DNA from: Aphanothece hegewaldii CCALA 016
GTDB taxonomy: Bacteria; Cyanobacteriota; Cyanobacteriia; Cyanobacteriales; Microcystaceae
DNA: 64,000 nucleotides
Assembly (NCBI RefSeq): GCF_003007785.1
Contig: NZ_PXOH01000020.1
Coordinates: 1-64,000 of the forward strand
Direction: 5' to 3'
In this document: piece after piece, positions 1 through 9,168 of the stretch
Position numbering within the stretch: the first letter of the stretch is position 1
Layout: every line of letters starts with the position of its first letter
Program-made: the position numbers and the translations under genes
Notes under the pieces: model-generated
What the model was told of the DNA's origin: nothing
The model's input: only the letters and a program-made list of their open reading frames with translations
The model's database searches: none

Positions 1-168
1 TTCGTTTCACAAGAGTTAAGAGCAGCAGAAGACCCCGAGTTTGAAACCTTCTACACCAAAAATATTCTACTCAATGAGGGCTTGAGAGCTTGGATGGCTC
101 CTTTAGACCAACCCCACGAGAAATTTGTATTCCCCGAAGAAGTACTCCCCCGTGGTAACGCTCTCTAA
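1..168 (+). CDS. psbD: Photosystem II D2 protein, C-terminal fragment (cut by left edge)
   Basis: Frame 1 is open from the first base and gives 55 residues that end in [12 protein letters not shown], the characteristic C-terminus of the D2 reaction-centre protein. D2 pairs with D1 in the thylakoid membrane and carries part of the photosystem II electron-transfer chain. In most cyanobacteria one psbD copy overlaps psbC and a second copy stands alone. Here no psbC start follows; instead a hairpin and T-run occur about 45 bases after the stop. This copy is therefore probably the monocistronic one (psbD2), an inference from the missing psbC. Confidence 0.95.
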   Translation, partial: FVSQELRAAEDPEFETFYTKNILLNEGLRAWMAPLDQPHEKFVFPEEVLPRGNAL

Positions 169-211
169 ACTTAATCGTTTAAATAATTCATTCTTCTTTT
201 AAGATGAGAGA

Positions 212-237
212 AGCCCCGTTCTGGGGCTATTTTTTAT
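212..237 (+). terminator. Rho-independent terminator after psbD
   Basis: AGCCCC (212-217) and GGGGCT (223-228) form a perfect 6-bp GC-rich stem with a 5-nt loop, followed directly by ATTTTTT. It lies 44 bases after the psbD stop and before the next gene, so psbD ends its transcript here. Confidence 0.85.
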
Positions 238-279
238 GAAAAAAATTATTAGTAAACTGAGTAGGATTAAGTAAAAGCG

Positions 280-1011
280 ATGTTTAAATTAGAGCAAATT
301 GGGGAAAATACGATTAATAAAATAGCTGAAATGGCTCTAGCTAGACAAATTAAACAAGCTGAGAAGGTTTCAGTAAAAGTTAAAACAGACCCCGAAAAAT
401 TAGCAAAAGGTTTATTAGAATCGATTACTATTTCGGGTTCAGGGTTGATGCTTAATTCTTATTTACGAGTTCAAGAAATGGAGATTAAACTTAATCAAAT
501 TGTAGTTAATCCTTTTAAAGCCTTAATGGGCAATATTCAACTCATCCAACCTAGTCTAGGGACGATACACGTTGTTTTAAAAGAAAAGGATATTGAACAA
601 TCATTACGCGATCGTATTTGGCATGAAACGTCAGAAGCTAATAGAAGTTTAAGCAATCAAACCTTACAAATATCTATTCAACAAGTTTTATGTAAGATTT
701 CTGAACAAGGACAAATCATTATCACGACTCAAATACATGAGCAAAGTACCGGCGAAATTAAGGAAGTTTTATTAAAAGCTATTCCAACGATTGAGTTAAA
801 TAATGAAATTGCTCTAAAAGAAATACAACAAACAGAAAACTCATTAACCACTCTAGTCAATGAGATTATTTTAAAAGAAATTATACAGGTTTTAAATTTC
901 AATTCTTTTTATATTAATGGCTTAGATTGGAAAATTCAACAGCTAACGTTTAAAACTGGTCAATTCATTGTACAGGGGATAGCCATTATGTCCAGATTTC
1001 CAGGAGCTTAA
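280..1011 (+). CDS. DUF2993 (LmeA-like phospholipid-binding) protein
   Basis: 243 residues resembling the DUF2993/LmeA family, which is widespread in cyanobacteria and includes a mycobacterial periplasmic phospholipid-binding protein. The N-terminal stretch (LEQIGENTINKIAE) and the regularly spaced polar/hydrophobic strands (VSVKVKTDPEKLAKG, then LQISIQQVL) match the family's beta-rich lipid-binding fold. No signal peptide is evident, so location is uncertain. It stands alone between the psbD terminator and an exported protein. Family assignment rests on overall pattern; the exact role in cyanobacteria is not known to me. Confidence 0.7.
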   Translation: MFKLEQIGENTINKIAEMALARQIKQAEKVSVKVKTDPEKLAKGLLESITISGSGLMLNSYLRVQEMEIKLNQIVVNPFKALMGNIQLIQPSLGTIHVVLKEKDIEQSLRDRIWHETSEANRSLSNQTLQISIQQVLCKISEQGQIIITTQIHEQSTGEIKEVLLKAIPTIELNNEIALKEIQQTENSLTTLVNEIILKEIIQVLNFNSFYINGLDWKIQQLTFKTGQFIVQGIAIMSRFPGA

Positions 1012-1150
1012 GAATTCATTATTCCTGTAATAGACAACAAAAATTAAATATTAGTGAGTCAAGACAGGAACTTTTTCTCTTAAAGCGAAAATCTAGTAAC
1101 TTATCGATCGCTGTTCAGGCAAAAAATTTAAGTACAGGAGCCAATAAATC

Positions 1151-1909
1151 ATGATTCGCTATTCATTGCCCTATAACAACCTTCTCTGCACGATGTTACT
1201 TGTTTTCACTGTCCCTACCGTTGCTTTACCCACTCATGCTCAGACATCACCGTCTATGACTACGGTGCAGGTTCCTCTAACTGATGCACAAGCAAAAATC
1301 ATGCAAGAGAGGTCTAAAACATTAATCGATTTCTTAAGTCGTGGAGAATATGGTCAAGCGAGAGCTTTACTCGCTCCAACTTTAGCAGACCAACTAACAA
1401 CGGAGCAAATTCAGGAAATTTGGGAAAACTTGATGAATAAGATTGGCAAAATTAAACAACAAACAAAATCACGGGTGATTGATACCGTCAACTCAGATTT
1501 AGTAGTGATTGATACCGTATTTGAGAAAGGACAAGGGGAGATTATCGTTACTTTTAATGACGAGCAGCAAATTGTCGGAGTAGATTTTCCTAAATTAGAA
1601 TCAATTACTGAGATTTCCGATCTGGTGGTTCAATCTTTAGCAGAAAGAAACTTCCCTCGCGCTAGAGGATATTTACACCCTTTATTAAAAACAGAGATTT
1701 TCCCGCAGCAAATTCAGCAACGATGGGACAGCTTACAACAAGCGAATGGTCAGTTTAAACGAGTCGTAGACACGGAAGTTAGAGCGGGTTCTTCAGTTGA
1801 TGAATCCGATGTGGTCATTCTGACGCTAGAGTTTGCCAAAGCAACAAAAGAGATGTTAGTAATCTTTGATGATCAACGGCGAATCGTTGGAATTAATCTT
1901 GTTGAATAA
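1151..1909 (+). CDS. Exported protein with two DUF3887-like repeats
   Basis: 252 residues. A hydrophobic N-terminus (residues about 10-30, ending THAQT) looks like a Sec signal peptide, so the protein is probably periplasmic or secreted. Two similar halves follow (about 50-145 and 150-250), each with the pattern 'L..GEY/RNFPRARGYL..L...L..QIQ..W..L....G.....V.DT' and an ending like VIFDDQRRIVGI. This is the DUF3887 arrangement, a small NTF2-like fold. AGGAG sits 9 bases before the ATG. Function unknown; an internal duplication is clear by eye. Confidence 0.7.
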   Translation: MIRYSLPYNNLLCTMLLVFTVPTVALPTHAQTSPSMTTVQVPLTDAQAKIMQERSKTLIDFLSRGEYGQARALLAPTLADQLTTEQIQEIWENLMNKIGKIKQQTKSRVIDTVNSDLVVIDTVFEKGQGEIIVTFNDEQQIVGVDFPKLESITEISDLVVQSLAERNFPRARGYLHPLLKTEIFPQQIQQRWDSLQQANGQFKRVVDTEVRAGSSVDESDVVILTLEFAKATKEMLVIFDDQRRIVGINLVE

Positions 1910-2654
1910 TTTAAGTCCTTATTCCCTCTCTAATTTTTTTTTACGAATGGAGAGGGACACTATATATATAAGTGTAATTACGGCATTGATGTTTAAAATA
2001 GCTTGAAATTCTACAGTAAATTTCATTGACAGATATTGTCCTTGTGACAGTGTTAAATCTGGCTGTTTATCAAAAATCTTCAAAAAATTAAGTGTTATAA
2101 ATACGTCTAATTGCCTAAAGACCCTATTAATTTTTTAAATTTTATTAAATTTATTAATCAAAATAATATATTTAGGTTATACAAGACGAGCAAGCTATTG
2201 TTTGTCAACCCTATATTTAAAATTTTTATTTTTAGTCAAATTGATGATTTGATATTTTTATAATAAACTAATTTTTTTGTATATAACTTGACGGTTTTTT
2301 TAGTCTAACTATGTATTTTTTCTCGAATTTGACAAACTTAAAAAAACCCAGACTTGCTGCTCGTCTGTGTTCTAGCGAACTGATCTAGTTCACAATGATT
2401 GAAAAGATAGCAAAAAATAGTAAACCTTCAATCTTATGATAAATTTACAGGTTTATCAATAGGTTATAGAAATTTTTGATTTAAAAAGCCTAAAGTCATA
2501 GGATCAAATGCGATCCCCATTGAAAAAATCATGTTACGGTGTAACAGAACTAGATACAAAATTTAGTTCTGTATAAATTTGTGAAGAAATAAAGTTAGCA
2601 AGTTCAGCCTGCCTATAACTGTCACCTGCTAACTCGTCTAAACAATACAATCTA
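1910..2654. other. 745-bp AT-rich intergenic region
   Basis: No gene is seen on either strand. It begins with a perfect 8-bp inverted repeat (1923-1930 / 1950-1957, TCCCTCTC/GAGAGGGA) enclosing a T-run, which may end the upstream transcript. The middle (about 2090-2340) is nearly pure A/T. A T-rich stretch plus a CAGAC...GTCTG hairpin occurs near 2349-2367. The last 120 bases hold a cluster of perfect inverted repeats, described separately, just before the RlpA-like gene. Confidence 0.6.
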
Positions 2655-2710
2655 ATGAAACGAAAAATCTGGAATCAGTTTACAACGACTGTCTTAACTA
2701 CAGTTATAGG
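2532..2710 (+). promoter_or_regulatory. Possible structured RNA leader of the RlpA-like gene
   Basis: Four complementary pairs are packed here: TGTTAC/GTAACA (2532-2537, 2541-2546); ACAGAACTA/TAGTTCTGT (2544-2552, 2564-2572); GTTAGCA/TGCTAAC (2594-2600, 2627-2633); and CCTATAACTGT (2612-2622), which is perfectly complementary to ACAGTTATAGG (2700-2710) inside codons 16-19 of the gene. The last pair uses the loop of the third hairpin, so the two are either a pseudoknot or alternatives. This could control translation of the downstream start at 2655. It does not match the ydaO/c-di-AMP riboswitch consensus as I know it. Function is inference. Confidence 0.35.
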
Positions 2711-3449
2711 AACAACTATATCTTTAGTTAGTTCCGCAGAAGCCACATTTGGTTCTTCTTCGACTGATTTGGTAGCAAAAGAGCAATCAACTACTGAATC
2801 AACATTAAAGTCTACCACAGAAACCCAATCTACAACAGTAGATTTACGGAATAATTTTGCGCCGTCGCAAAACGAACCTAATTCTAAATCAACTGCTATA
2901 GAAAGTTCGGAATCTTTATCAACGTTTCCTGCTGTACCAGAGCCAGAAACGCTGACAAAACCGACTAATGACGCAGTTCCGGTCAGTAAACCTCAACCTA
3001 AACAGACGGCTGTAACGACTCCTATTTCTAATATTAATGCAGCCCCAACAAAAAAAACTCAACCTACAAGAATAAATTCAACAACAGTCCCTTCTAAAGC
3101 ACCCGCTAAAGTTTCGAGTCGTCCGCAAACGGCACAAACTAAAAGTAGGGTTGCTGCTCGAAAACAGGGTATGGCTTCGTGGTACGGACCTGGTTTTCAT
3201 GGTCGGCGTACAGCAAATGGCGAATCGTTTAACCAACATGGTATGACGGCGGCTCATCGAACATTACCCATTGGAACAAGAGTAAAAGTGACAAATCTTA
3301 ACAATGGTCGTTCTGTTGTGGTTCGGATTAACGATCGCGGACCCTTTAGTGGAGGACGAATCATCGATTTATCCAAAGGAGCCGCTAGATTAATTGGAGT
3401 CATGCAATCGGGTGTAGCTCCCGTCCTACTAGAAGTTTTAGGACGCTAA
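2655..3449 (+). CDS. RlpA-like double-psi beta-barrel protein
   Basis: 264 residues. An N-terminal hydrophobic segment (about 9-30) looks like a signal peptide, followed by a long Ser/Thr/Pro/Gln-rich linker (about 35-170) and a C-terminal RlpA/DPBB domain. The domain shows [19 protein letters not shown], the [16 protein letters not shown] stretch, and INDRGPF, which carries the conserved Asp of the barrel. In other bacteria RlpA is a septal peptidoglycan lytic transglycosylase or binds denuded glycan. The expected place is the periplasm or cell wall. The gene stands alone behind an unusually long, structured upstream region. Confidence 0.85.
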   Translation: MKRKIWNQFTTTVLTTVIGTTISLVSSAEATFGSSSTDLVAKEQSTTESTLKSTTETQSTTVDLRNNFAPSQNEPNSKSTAIESSESLSTFPAVPEPETLTKPTNDAVPVSKPQPKQTAVTTPISNINAAPTKKTQPTRINSTTVPSKAPAKVSSRPQTAQTKSRVAARKQGMASWYGPGFHGRRTANGESFNQHGMTAAHRTLPIGTRVKVTNLNNGRSVVVRINDRGPFSGGRIIDLSKGAARLIGVMQSGVAPVLLEVLGR

Positions 3450-3460
3450 AATTAAAGAAC

Positions 3461-3507
3461 AGGACAAAGGGAAAAAAAGCGGTAAAACGCTCCATTTACC
3501 TTGTCCT
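3461..3507 (+). terminator. Hairpin after the RlpA-like gene, possible terminator
   Basis: AGGACAA (3461-3467) pairs perfectly with TTGTCCT (3501-3507), with an inner AGCG/CGCT stem (3478-3481, 3488-3491). It starts 12 bases after the stop codon. No strong T-run follows, so it may be an RNA-stabilising 3' hairpin instead of a full terminator. Confidence 0.4.
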
Positions 3508-3599
3508 AATCTCTATGTAAATAACAAAATTGAATTCAATAGAGTGTAAGCTATGAGGGGTGAATTTTTTTCAGCCTTCATTGTTCTGTAGGAGGTAAA

Positions 3600-5168
3600 G
3601 TGCGTTTGTTTACAACGATCGCGGGATTGCGAGCCCATTTAAACAGCCTTTTTAAAGATCAAACGATTGGATTAGTTCCCACAATGGGAGCGCTTCATAT
3701 GGGTCACGCCAGCTTAATTAAACGTGCGATCGCCGAAAATCAAATAACGGTTGTTAGTATATTTATCAACCCCCTCCAGTTTGCCCCGACTGAAGACTTA
3801 CAAAAATATCCTCGTCAATTTACCCAAGACTGTCAACTATGCGAACAACTAGGCGTTGATGTAATTTTTGCGCCAACACCTGAAACAATGGGCATCGCTA
3901 AAAATACTGATACACAGACCAATTCTCTAACGACAACTGTTGTTCCTCCCCAACAAATGACATCGGTATTATGTGGCAGCTTTCGTCTAGGACACTTTCA
4001 AGGCGTAGCAACCATCGTCACCAAGCTTTTTACCATTATTGCTCCAACAGTGGCTTATTTTGGCGAAAAAGATGCCCAACAACTAGCAATTATTCGCCAA
4101 CTGGTTAAGGATTTAAACCTTAATATCGATATTAGAGGCTGTCCAACCGTGCGCGAACCTTCAGGACTCGCTTATAGTTCCCGTAACCAATATCTAACCC
4201 AACAAGAAAAAGAACAAGCCGTTATTTTGTCTAAAAGCCTTAAATACGCTCAAGAGTCTTTTGCTCAGGGCGAGCGAGATAGCCAAACTTTGATGACACG
4301 AGTTAGAGAGCAACTGAAGACCGTTCCAGAGATAAATATTCAATATATAGAGTTAGTTCATCCCACAACACTTATGCCTTTAGAAAAAATAACAGATTCA
4401 GGACTATTAGCGATCGCCGCTCATCTTGGTTCAACTCGTTTAATTGATAATGTAATCTTACGACAGCGTAAACCGATCATCGCCATTGATGGGCCAGCAG
4501 GAGTCGGTAAATCTACGGTTACTCGTTTGGTGGCTCTTGAATTAGGTTTAACTTATCTTGATACTGGGGCAATGTATCGCGCCTTAACTTGGTTAGTTTT
4601 GCAAAAAGGAATACCTTTAGACGATGAAGGAGCGATCGCAGAATTGGTGAGTGATCTTCATTTAGAACTCATTCCCTCTGTCTTTCCAGAACAACCGATG
4701 ACGATTAAAATTAACGGAGAAGATGTTACAGAAGCCATTCGGACACCCGAAGTAACGAAGAATGTTTCGGTTATTTCCGCTCAACGTTATGTCCGTCAGG
4801 GAATGCTTTCTCAACAACATCAATACGGAAAAATTGGCGGAATTATTGTCGAAGGACGAGATATCGGTACAAAAGTTTTTCCTGATGCAGAATTAAAGAT
4901 TTTTTTGACAGCTTCCGTACAAGAACGCGCTAAACGACGCAGCAAAGATTTAATCGCTCAAGGTCAAACTAACATCGAATTATTACAATTAGAACAAGAT
5001 ATCGGACGACGAGATTATCTCGATAGTCATCGCGCTATTTCTCCCTTATTAAAGGCTCCTGATGCGATCGCTATTGATACTGATGGTTTAACCATTCATC
5101 AAGTAACCGAAAAGATTGTACAACTCTATCGGGAACGTATTTCTACAGATAGCCAAGTTTCAGGTTAA
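3600..5168 (+). CDS. panC/cmk: Bifunctional pantothenate synthetase / cytidylate kinase
   Basis: A 522-residue fusion. Residues 1 to about 280 are PanC, which joins pantoate to beta-alanine with ATP for coenzyme A synthesis; visible motifs are VPTMGALHMGHASLI, FINPLQFAPTEDL and YFGEKDAQQL. From about residue 295 follows cytidylate kinase: the P-loop GPAGVGKST, LDTGAMYRALTW, and GRDIGTKVFPDA. The start is GTG at 3600 with a strong AGGAGG 5 bases upstream. The PanC-Cmk fusion is typical of cyanobacteria. Its stop overlaps the convergent permease gene by 4 bases. HIP1 octamers occur inside the gene, for example at 3726-3733. Confidence 0.95.
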   Translation: MRLFTTIAGLRAHLNSLFKDQTIGLVPTMGALHMGHASLIKRAIAENQITVVSIFINPLQFAPTEDLQKYPRQFTQDCQLCEQLGVDVIFAPTPETMGIAKNTDTQTNSLTTTVVPPQQMTSVLCGSFRLGHFQGVATIVTKLFTIIAPTVAYFGEKDAQQLAIIRQLVKDLNLNIDIRGCPTVREPSGLAYSSRNQYLTQQEKEQAVILSKSLKYAQESFAQGERDSQTLMTRVREQLKTVPEINIQYIELVHPTTLMPLEKITDSGLLAIAAHLGSTRLIDNVILRQRKPIIAIDGPAGVGKSTVTRLVALELGLTYLDTGAMYRALTWLVLQKGIPLDDEGAIAELVSDLHLELIPSVFPEQPMTIKINGEDVTEAIRTPEVTKNVSVISAQRYVRQGMLSQQHQYGKIGGIIVEGRDIGTKVFPDAELKIFLTASVQERAKRRSKDLIAQGQTNIELLQLEQDIGRRDYLDSHRAISPLLKAPDAIAIDTDGLTIHQVTEKIVQLYRERISTDSQVSG

Positions 5169-6286
5169 CTCAAATCATTATCATATTCTTTCTGATTTGT
5201 CAATATTTTTGGTCTTAAATCAGGTTTTTTTAAAGGATTTTGAAAGAAAGATCCGGTTTGAGGAGGAAGTACGGGATCGCCGATCACTTCGGCTAAACTT
5301 TTGATCACGCCCGTTAAAGGAATGGCTAAAACTACGCCTAATAATCCTGCAACTTCGGCACCAATAAGCAAAGAAATAAAAATAAAAATGGGAGATAATC
5401 CTGTAAGATTTCCCATCAGTTTCGGGGTAATAAGATTATCTTTAATTTGTTGTACGATGACTGAAGTCACCAAAACCTTAAGAGCTAACCAAGGATCAAT
5501 AAAAAGCACAATAATCACAACAATACCGATCCCCAAAGTTGCACCTATAAACGGAATAAGTTCCATCACTCCAATAAACACAGCAAAAAGCAGAAAAAAC
5601 GGCACTCTCAACACCCAAAAAGCCAAAGTTAGTGTGATTGCCATGAAAGTTCCTAATAGCAATTGTCCCGTGAGAAATTGATGTAAATTGCGTTTAAGAG
5701 CGGCAGTGAGTTCAGTTTGAATGAGAGGACTAAAAATAGAAGTGAGCCATAGCCAGAGTTTTTGCCCATCAATGAGCATATAAAAAGAAATAACAAGAAT
5801 CAGAATAAAATCGATGAATCGATCAAAAGTTCCTAAAAGCAAATTAACACTTGTTCTAGCGGTTGACTCCGCCAGAAATTGAAATCGACCTGAAAACTGA
5901 GCCGTAAGCAATTGTACATCAATCGGTAAATTATGCTCCTCACTCCAACTCTGAAGATTAGTCAAGCGTTGCTGTGCTAACCCAACAAAACTGGGAAAAT
6001 TAATAATTAATTGTCTTGCTTGCTCAATAACTGGCGGAATTAAAGTCACCAGTAAAATAGATACCAGAATAAGGCTAACTAAATAAACAACAGCAGCAGC
6101 GAGCGCTCGTTGTGGTAAAATTGATTTTAGGGCAGTAACAGGGTAATTTAGTAAAAAAGCGATTAAACCGGCTGTTAAAAGGAGACTAATTAAACCCCCA
6201 AAATAGCTTAAAGATTTAGCAGTGAGCCAAGCTGCAATAATCGTCAATGACCAAGTTAATAAATTTTTTTGAACCTGCGACAACAA
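5165..6286 (-). CDS. AI-2E family (PerM/UPF0118) membrane protein
   Basis: 373 residues with about eight hydrophobic segments in the PerM layout: two N-terminal helices (residues about 10-48), one near 60-85, a soluble stretch about 85-150, then clustered helices to about 340. The conserved patch QQIKDNLITPKLMG followed by LSPIFIFISLLIGAEVAGL is diagnostic of the family. The soluble C-tail is rich in Pro/Lys. Members export small molecules or act in Na+/H+ exchange; the substrate cannot be told from sequence. Its 3' end overlaps panC-cmk by 4 bases. Confidence 0.85.
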   Translation of the reverse strand: MLSQVQKNLLTWSLTIIAAWLTAKSLSYFGGLISLLLTAGLIAFLLNYPVTALKSILPQRALAAAVVYLVSLILVSILLVTLIPPVIEQARQLIINFPSFVGLAQQRLTNLQSWSEEHNLPIDVQLLTAQFSGRFQFLAESTARTSVNLLLGTFDRFIDFILILVISFYMLIDGQKLWLWLTSIFSPLIQTELTAALKRNLHQFLTGQLLLGTFMAITLTLAFWVLRVPFFLLFAVFIGVMELIPFIGATLGIGIVVIIVLFIDPWLALKVLVTSVIVQQIKDNLITPKLMGNLTGLSPIFIFISLLIGAEVAGLLGVVLAIPLTGVIKSLAEVIGDPVLPPQTGSFFQNPLKKPDLRPKILTNQKEYDNDLS

Positions 6287-6389
6287 AATAAATTACCCCG
6301 TAACTTTATTTAATTAATATAAACGACAAATGAAAAATAGGGACAATCTTTTCGATAGATTATCCCACAATTTAAAGAAAATAACCGTC

Positions 6390-6938
6390 TTAAACCGTCG
6401 TAATATCTTTCTCCTTAGATGCTAATAACTCATCAATTTTGCTGATATATTGATCCGTCACCTTTTGGATATCATCCAGTAAAGAACGGGCTTCATCTTC
6501 CGAAATTTCATGACTTTTTTCCTGTTTGCGGACGGCATCAACGCCATCCCGACGAATGTTTCTTAAAGCAACTTTTCCTTCTTCGGCTAATTTGCTGGCA
6601 AGCTTAACCAGTTCTTTTCGTCTATCTGATGTTAGGGGAGGAATATTTAAGCGAATTATTTGACCATCATTATTAGGAGTTAACCCAATATCAGACATCG
6701 AAATAGCTTTTTCAATCAAGCCCATACTACCTTTATCATAGGGCTGAATCGTGATAGTCGTTGCATCGGGCGTACTAATTGTAGCCAAGGACTTTAAAGG
6801 CGTTTCTGTCCCATAGTATTCTACTGTGATTCGATCTAACAAAGCAGTACTAGCACGACCAGTCCGAATTGTGTTAAAAGACCGTTGAGTTGAATCAATT
6901 GTCTTTTGCATATTTTCCTTAATTTCAGCTAACTTCAC
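6390..6938 (-). CDS. frr: Ribosome recycling factor
   Basis: 182 residues from a GTG start at 6938, the usual length for RRF. An upstream in-frame start would add 25 residues unlike the family, and GGAGG lies just before the GTG, so the shorter form is chosen. RRF together with EF-G splits post-termination ribosomes. The family pattern is clear: [19 protein letters not shown], the [19 protein letters not shown] stretch and the [20 protein letters not shown] helix. The start lies 14 bases inside the end of pyrH, indicating translational coupling in a pyrH-frr operon. Confidence 0.95.
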   Translation of the reverse strand: MKLAEIKENMQKTIDSTQRSFNTIRTGRASTALLDRITVEYYGTETPLKSLATISTPDATTITIQPYDKGSMGLIEKAISMSDIGLTPNNDGQIIRLNIPPLTSDRRKELVKLASKLAEEGKVALRNIRRDGVDAVRKQEKSHEISEDEARSLLDDIQKVTDQYISKIDELLASKEKDITTV

Positions 6939-7647
6939 AAAAACCTCCGACAAGCGTTCCAACAGGTTCTCCCTGTATCGCACGAACAATATTACCGCGA
7001 ACGGATAGATCAAAAATCACAATTGGGATATTATTTTCTTTACATAATGCGATCGCTGTACTATCCATTACTCGTAAGTCATGAGTTAAAACATGACCAT
7101 AATTGAGACTTTGATAACGACGCGCACTTGGATTAAGTGCCGGATCTGAGTCATAAACACCATCGACTTTAGTGGCTTTGAAAACGACATCGGCATCAAT
7201 TTCGGCGGCCCTGAGTGCTGCGGTGGTATCAGTGGTAAAGAAAGGATTTCCTGAACCTGCACCAAAAACGATAACTCGCCCTTTTTCCAAATGACGGATC
7301 GCCCGTCTACGGATATAAGGTTCGGCTACTTCTTGCATAGCGATCGCAGTTAAAACCCGCGTTGGAATGTTAGCGCGTTCTAAAGCATCTTGTAACGTCA
7401 TAGCATTCATCACGGTTGCGATCATCCCGATATAATCAGCCGTAGCCCGATCCATTCCTGCTGATGCTGCTTTAACGCCTCGAAAAATATTGCCGCCGCC
7501 AACAACAATGGCTAATTGAAATCCTTGTTCGACGACTTCTGATATTTCTTCGGCAATGTCAGCAACAACCTTGGGGTCAATCCCATAGCCAAGATTACCC
7601 ATGAGATATTCACCACTTAATTTTAATAATACCCGCCGATAAGTCAT
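6925..7647 (-). CDS. pyrH: UMP kinase
   Basis: 240 residues, standard length for the hexameric bacterial UMP kinase that makes UDP from UMP in the cytoplasm. Amino acid kinase-fold motifs are present: [12 protein letters not shown] at the N-terminus, [12 protein letters not shown], and the [19 protein letters not shown] nucleotide-binding region. The gene overlaps frr by 14 bases, the conserved bacterial pyrH-frr arrangement (the tsf and rpsB genes often seen upstream are not here). Confidence 0.95.
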   Translation of the reverse strand: MTYRRVLLKLSGEYLMGNLGYGIDPKVVADIAEEISEVVEQGFQLAIVVGGGNIFRGVKAASAGMDRATADYIGMIATVMNAMTLQDALERANIPTRVLTAIAMQEVAEPYIRRRAIRHLEKGRVIVFGAGSGNPFFTTDTTAALRAAEIDADVVFKATKVDGVYDSDPALNPSARRYQSLNYGHVLTHDLRVMDSTAIALCKENNIPIVIFDLSVRGNIVRAIQGEPVGTLVGGFCEVS

Positions 7648-7739
7648 GCTTGTACTGCTACTTTTGAATATTTTTCTGGTCTATATTTCTCCACTAAACA
7701 TAGCAGGTTTTTGTCGATTCGGTGATGCAGTTTTTGGGT

Positions 7740-8444
7740 TTAAACCAGAGATAATAAAGGATTGCCCGTTAGTATACCTTCAAAGAGTTTCAGGCCGTCA
7801 GTGGCTTTAATTAGGGGATCTGAGGCTCTTTCTGGATGGGGCATCATGCCTAAAACATTACCTTGATGATTCACGATTCCAGCAATATTATTAAGAGAAC
7901 CATTTGGGTTACTTGCTGGTGTGATATCCCCTGTTGGACTACAGTAACGGAACAAAACTTGCCCATTATCTTCTAATGTTTGCAATGTTTCTGCATCTGC
8001 ATAATATCGACCTTCTCCGTGAGCGATGGGAATAGTTATAATTTGCTCACAAGTATAATTTTGTGTCCAAGGTGAGTTAGTATGTTCTACTCTTAGGGGA
8101 ATTTGATCGCAGATAAAATGTAGATTTTCATTTCGGGTTAAGGCTCCTGGTAATAATCCCACTTCGGTTAAAATTTGAAAGCCGTTACAAATGCCTAAGA
8201 CATATTTACCTAATTTAGCGTGTTCGATAACACTTTTCATAATAGGCGAAAAACGAGCGATCGCACCACAGCGTAGATAATCTCCATAACTAAATCCTCC
8301 AGGAATTACGATAACATCGAGATCATGGATATCTGTCTCTTGATGCCAAACTCGACGCGTCGGACAATGGAGTAAACCGGATGTAACTGTTACGACATCT
8401 CGATCGCAGTTTGAACCTGGAAAAACAACAACACCAAATTTCAT
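7740..8444 (-). CDS. purQ: Phosphoribosylformylglycinamidine synthase, glutaminase subunit
   Basis: 234 residues from the ATG at 8444; that start gives the family's N-terminus [16 protein letters not shown] and has AAGGAA just upstream, whereas the ATG 7 codons earlier does not fit homologues. PurQ frees ammonia from glutamine for PurL in purine synthesis. Class I amidotransferase features: nucleophile Cys86 in [17 protein letters not shown], and the His/Glu of MMPHPERA near residue 205. It lies 24 bases downstream of purS on the same strand, the usual purS-purQ pair. Confidence 0.95.
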   Translation of the reverse strand: MKFGVVVFPGSNCDRDVVTVTSGLLHCPTRRVWHQETDIHDLDVIVIPGGFSYGDYLRCGAIARFSPIMKSVIEHAKLGKYVLGICNGFQILTEVGLLPGALTRNENLHFICDQIPLRVEHTNSPWTQNYTCEQIITIPIAHGEGRYYADAETLQTLEDNGQVLFRYCSPTGDITPASNPNGSLNNIAGIVNHQGNVLGMMPHPERASDPLIKATDGLKLFEGILTGNPLLSLV

Positions 8445-8468
8445 ATATTCCTTATTAAAAAACAAATT

Positions 8469-8738
8469 TCAAGCTAGAAGTGCCAAAGGAGTTAATTCAA
8501 AGCGATAATTTTCTATAACAGGGTTAGCTAGAAGTTGATCGCACATCTGTTCTAACTGTTGTTTGGCATCAAGTTCATGCGGTGCAGTGAGGGTAAGCTC
8601 AATATACTTCCCAATTCTAACTTGTTCGACTCCTTCATATCCTAACTGCAAGAGTCCAGACTGTATTGCCGTTCCTGCTGGATCAAGCACTGAAGGACGA
8701 AGGGTTACATAAATGCGACACTGATACTGTTGAGACAT
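8469..8738 (-). CDS. purS: Phosphoribosylformylglycinamidine synthase subunit PurS
   Basis: 89 residues from the ATG at 8738 (another in-frame ATG at 8750 would add MNKY; homologues begin at the inner Met). PurS is the small subunit that bridges PurQ and PurL. The signature CRIYVTLRPSVLDPAGTAIQ and GVEQVRIGKYIELTL are clear. It forms an operon with purQ and is divergent from the Zur-type regulator, with only about 40 bases between the two starts. Confidence 0.93.
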   Translation of the reverse strand: MSQQYQCRIYVTLRPSVLDPAGTAIQSGLLQLGYEGVEQVRIGKYIELTLTAPHELDAKQQLEQMCDQLLANPVIENYRFELTPLALLA

Positions 8739-8778
8739 ATACTTATTCATTCAAAAGACGACGTTAACCATCTCTATT

Positions 8779-9168
8779 ATGAAAGCTCAACGAACCCGTT
8801 CTCAAGAAAAAGTTTTTCAATTGCTCAAAACGCTTAATCGTGCGATTTCAGCCCAAGAACTCTATATAGAAATACGTCATTCTAGTCAAAATATGGGTTT
8901 AGCAACTGTTTATCGTTCTTTAGAAGCTTTGAAGTTAGAAGGTTCAGTTAAAGTCCGAACCTTGGCAAATGGCGAAGCTGTTTATAGTCTAGTCCAAGCG
9001 GATCAACATCATTTAACTTGCGTCAACTGTGGACAATCATTTCCTGTTAATGAATGTCCTGTACATGATTTAGAAGATAAATTAGAAAATTCCTATCATT
9101 TCAAGGTGTACTATCATACCCTAGAGTTTTTTGGTCTATGTCAACAGTGTCAATTAAAAAATCATTAA
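8779..9168 (+). CDS. zur: Fur-family regulator, probably Zur (FurB)
   Basis: 129 residues. The N-terminal winged helix carries the recognition stretch MGLATVYRSLEALKLEG; the C-terminal dimerisation domain has ADQHHLTCVNCG and a final CQQC, the two CxxC pairs that bind structural zinc. The short length, the GLATVYRSLEALKLEGSV region and the PVHDLE motif resemble cyanobacterial Zur/FurB more than iron Fur or PerR. Zur represses zinc-uptake genes when zinc is plentiful. The 3' end overlaps a convergent acyltransferase by 68 bases. Assignment within the family is by recall, not by tree. Confidence 0.8.
   Translation: MKAQRTRSQEKVFQLLKTLNRAISAQELYIEIRHSSQNMGLATVYRSLEALKLEGSVKVRTLANGEAVYSLVQADQHHLTCVNCGQSFPVNECPVHDLEDKLENSYHFKVYYHTLEFFGLCQQCQLKNH

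Noticed and set aside
2594..2654. c-di-AMP (ydaO) riboswitch before the RlpA-like gene
   Set aside because: Such switches do occur before cell-wall genes in cyanobacteria, but I could not find the conserved core motifs here.
5301..5681. Plus-strand 126-codon frame opposite the AI-2E permease
   Set aside because: Complement of conserved membrane-protein codons; no ribosome site or family.
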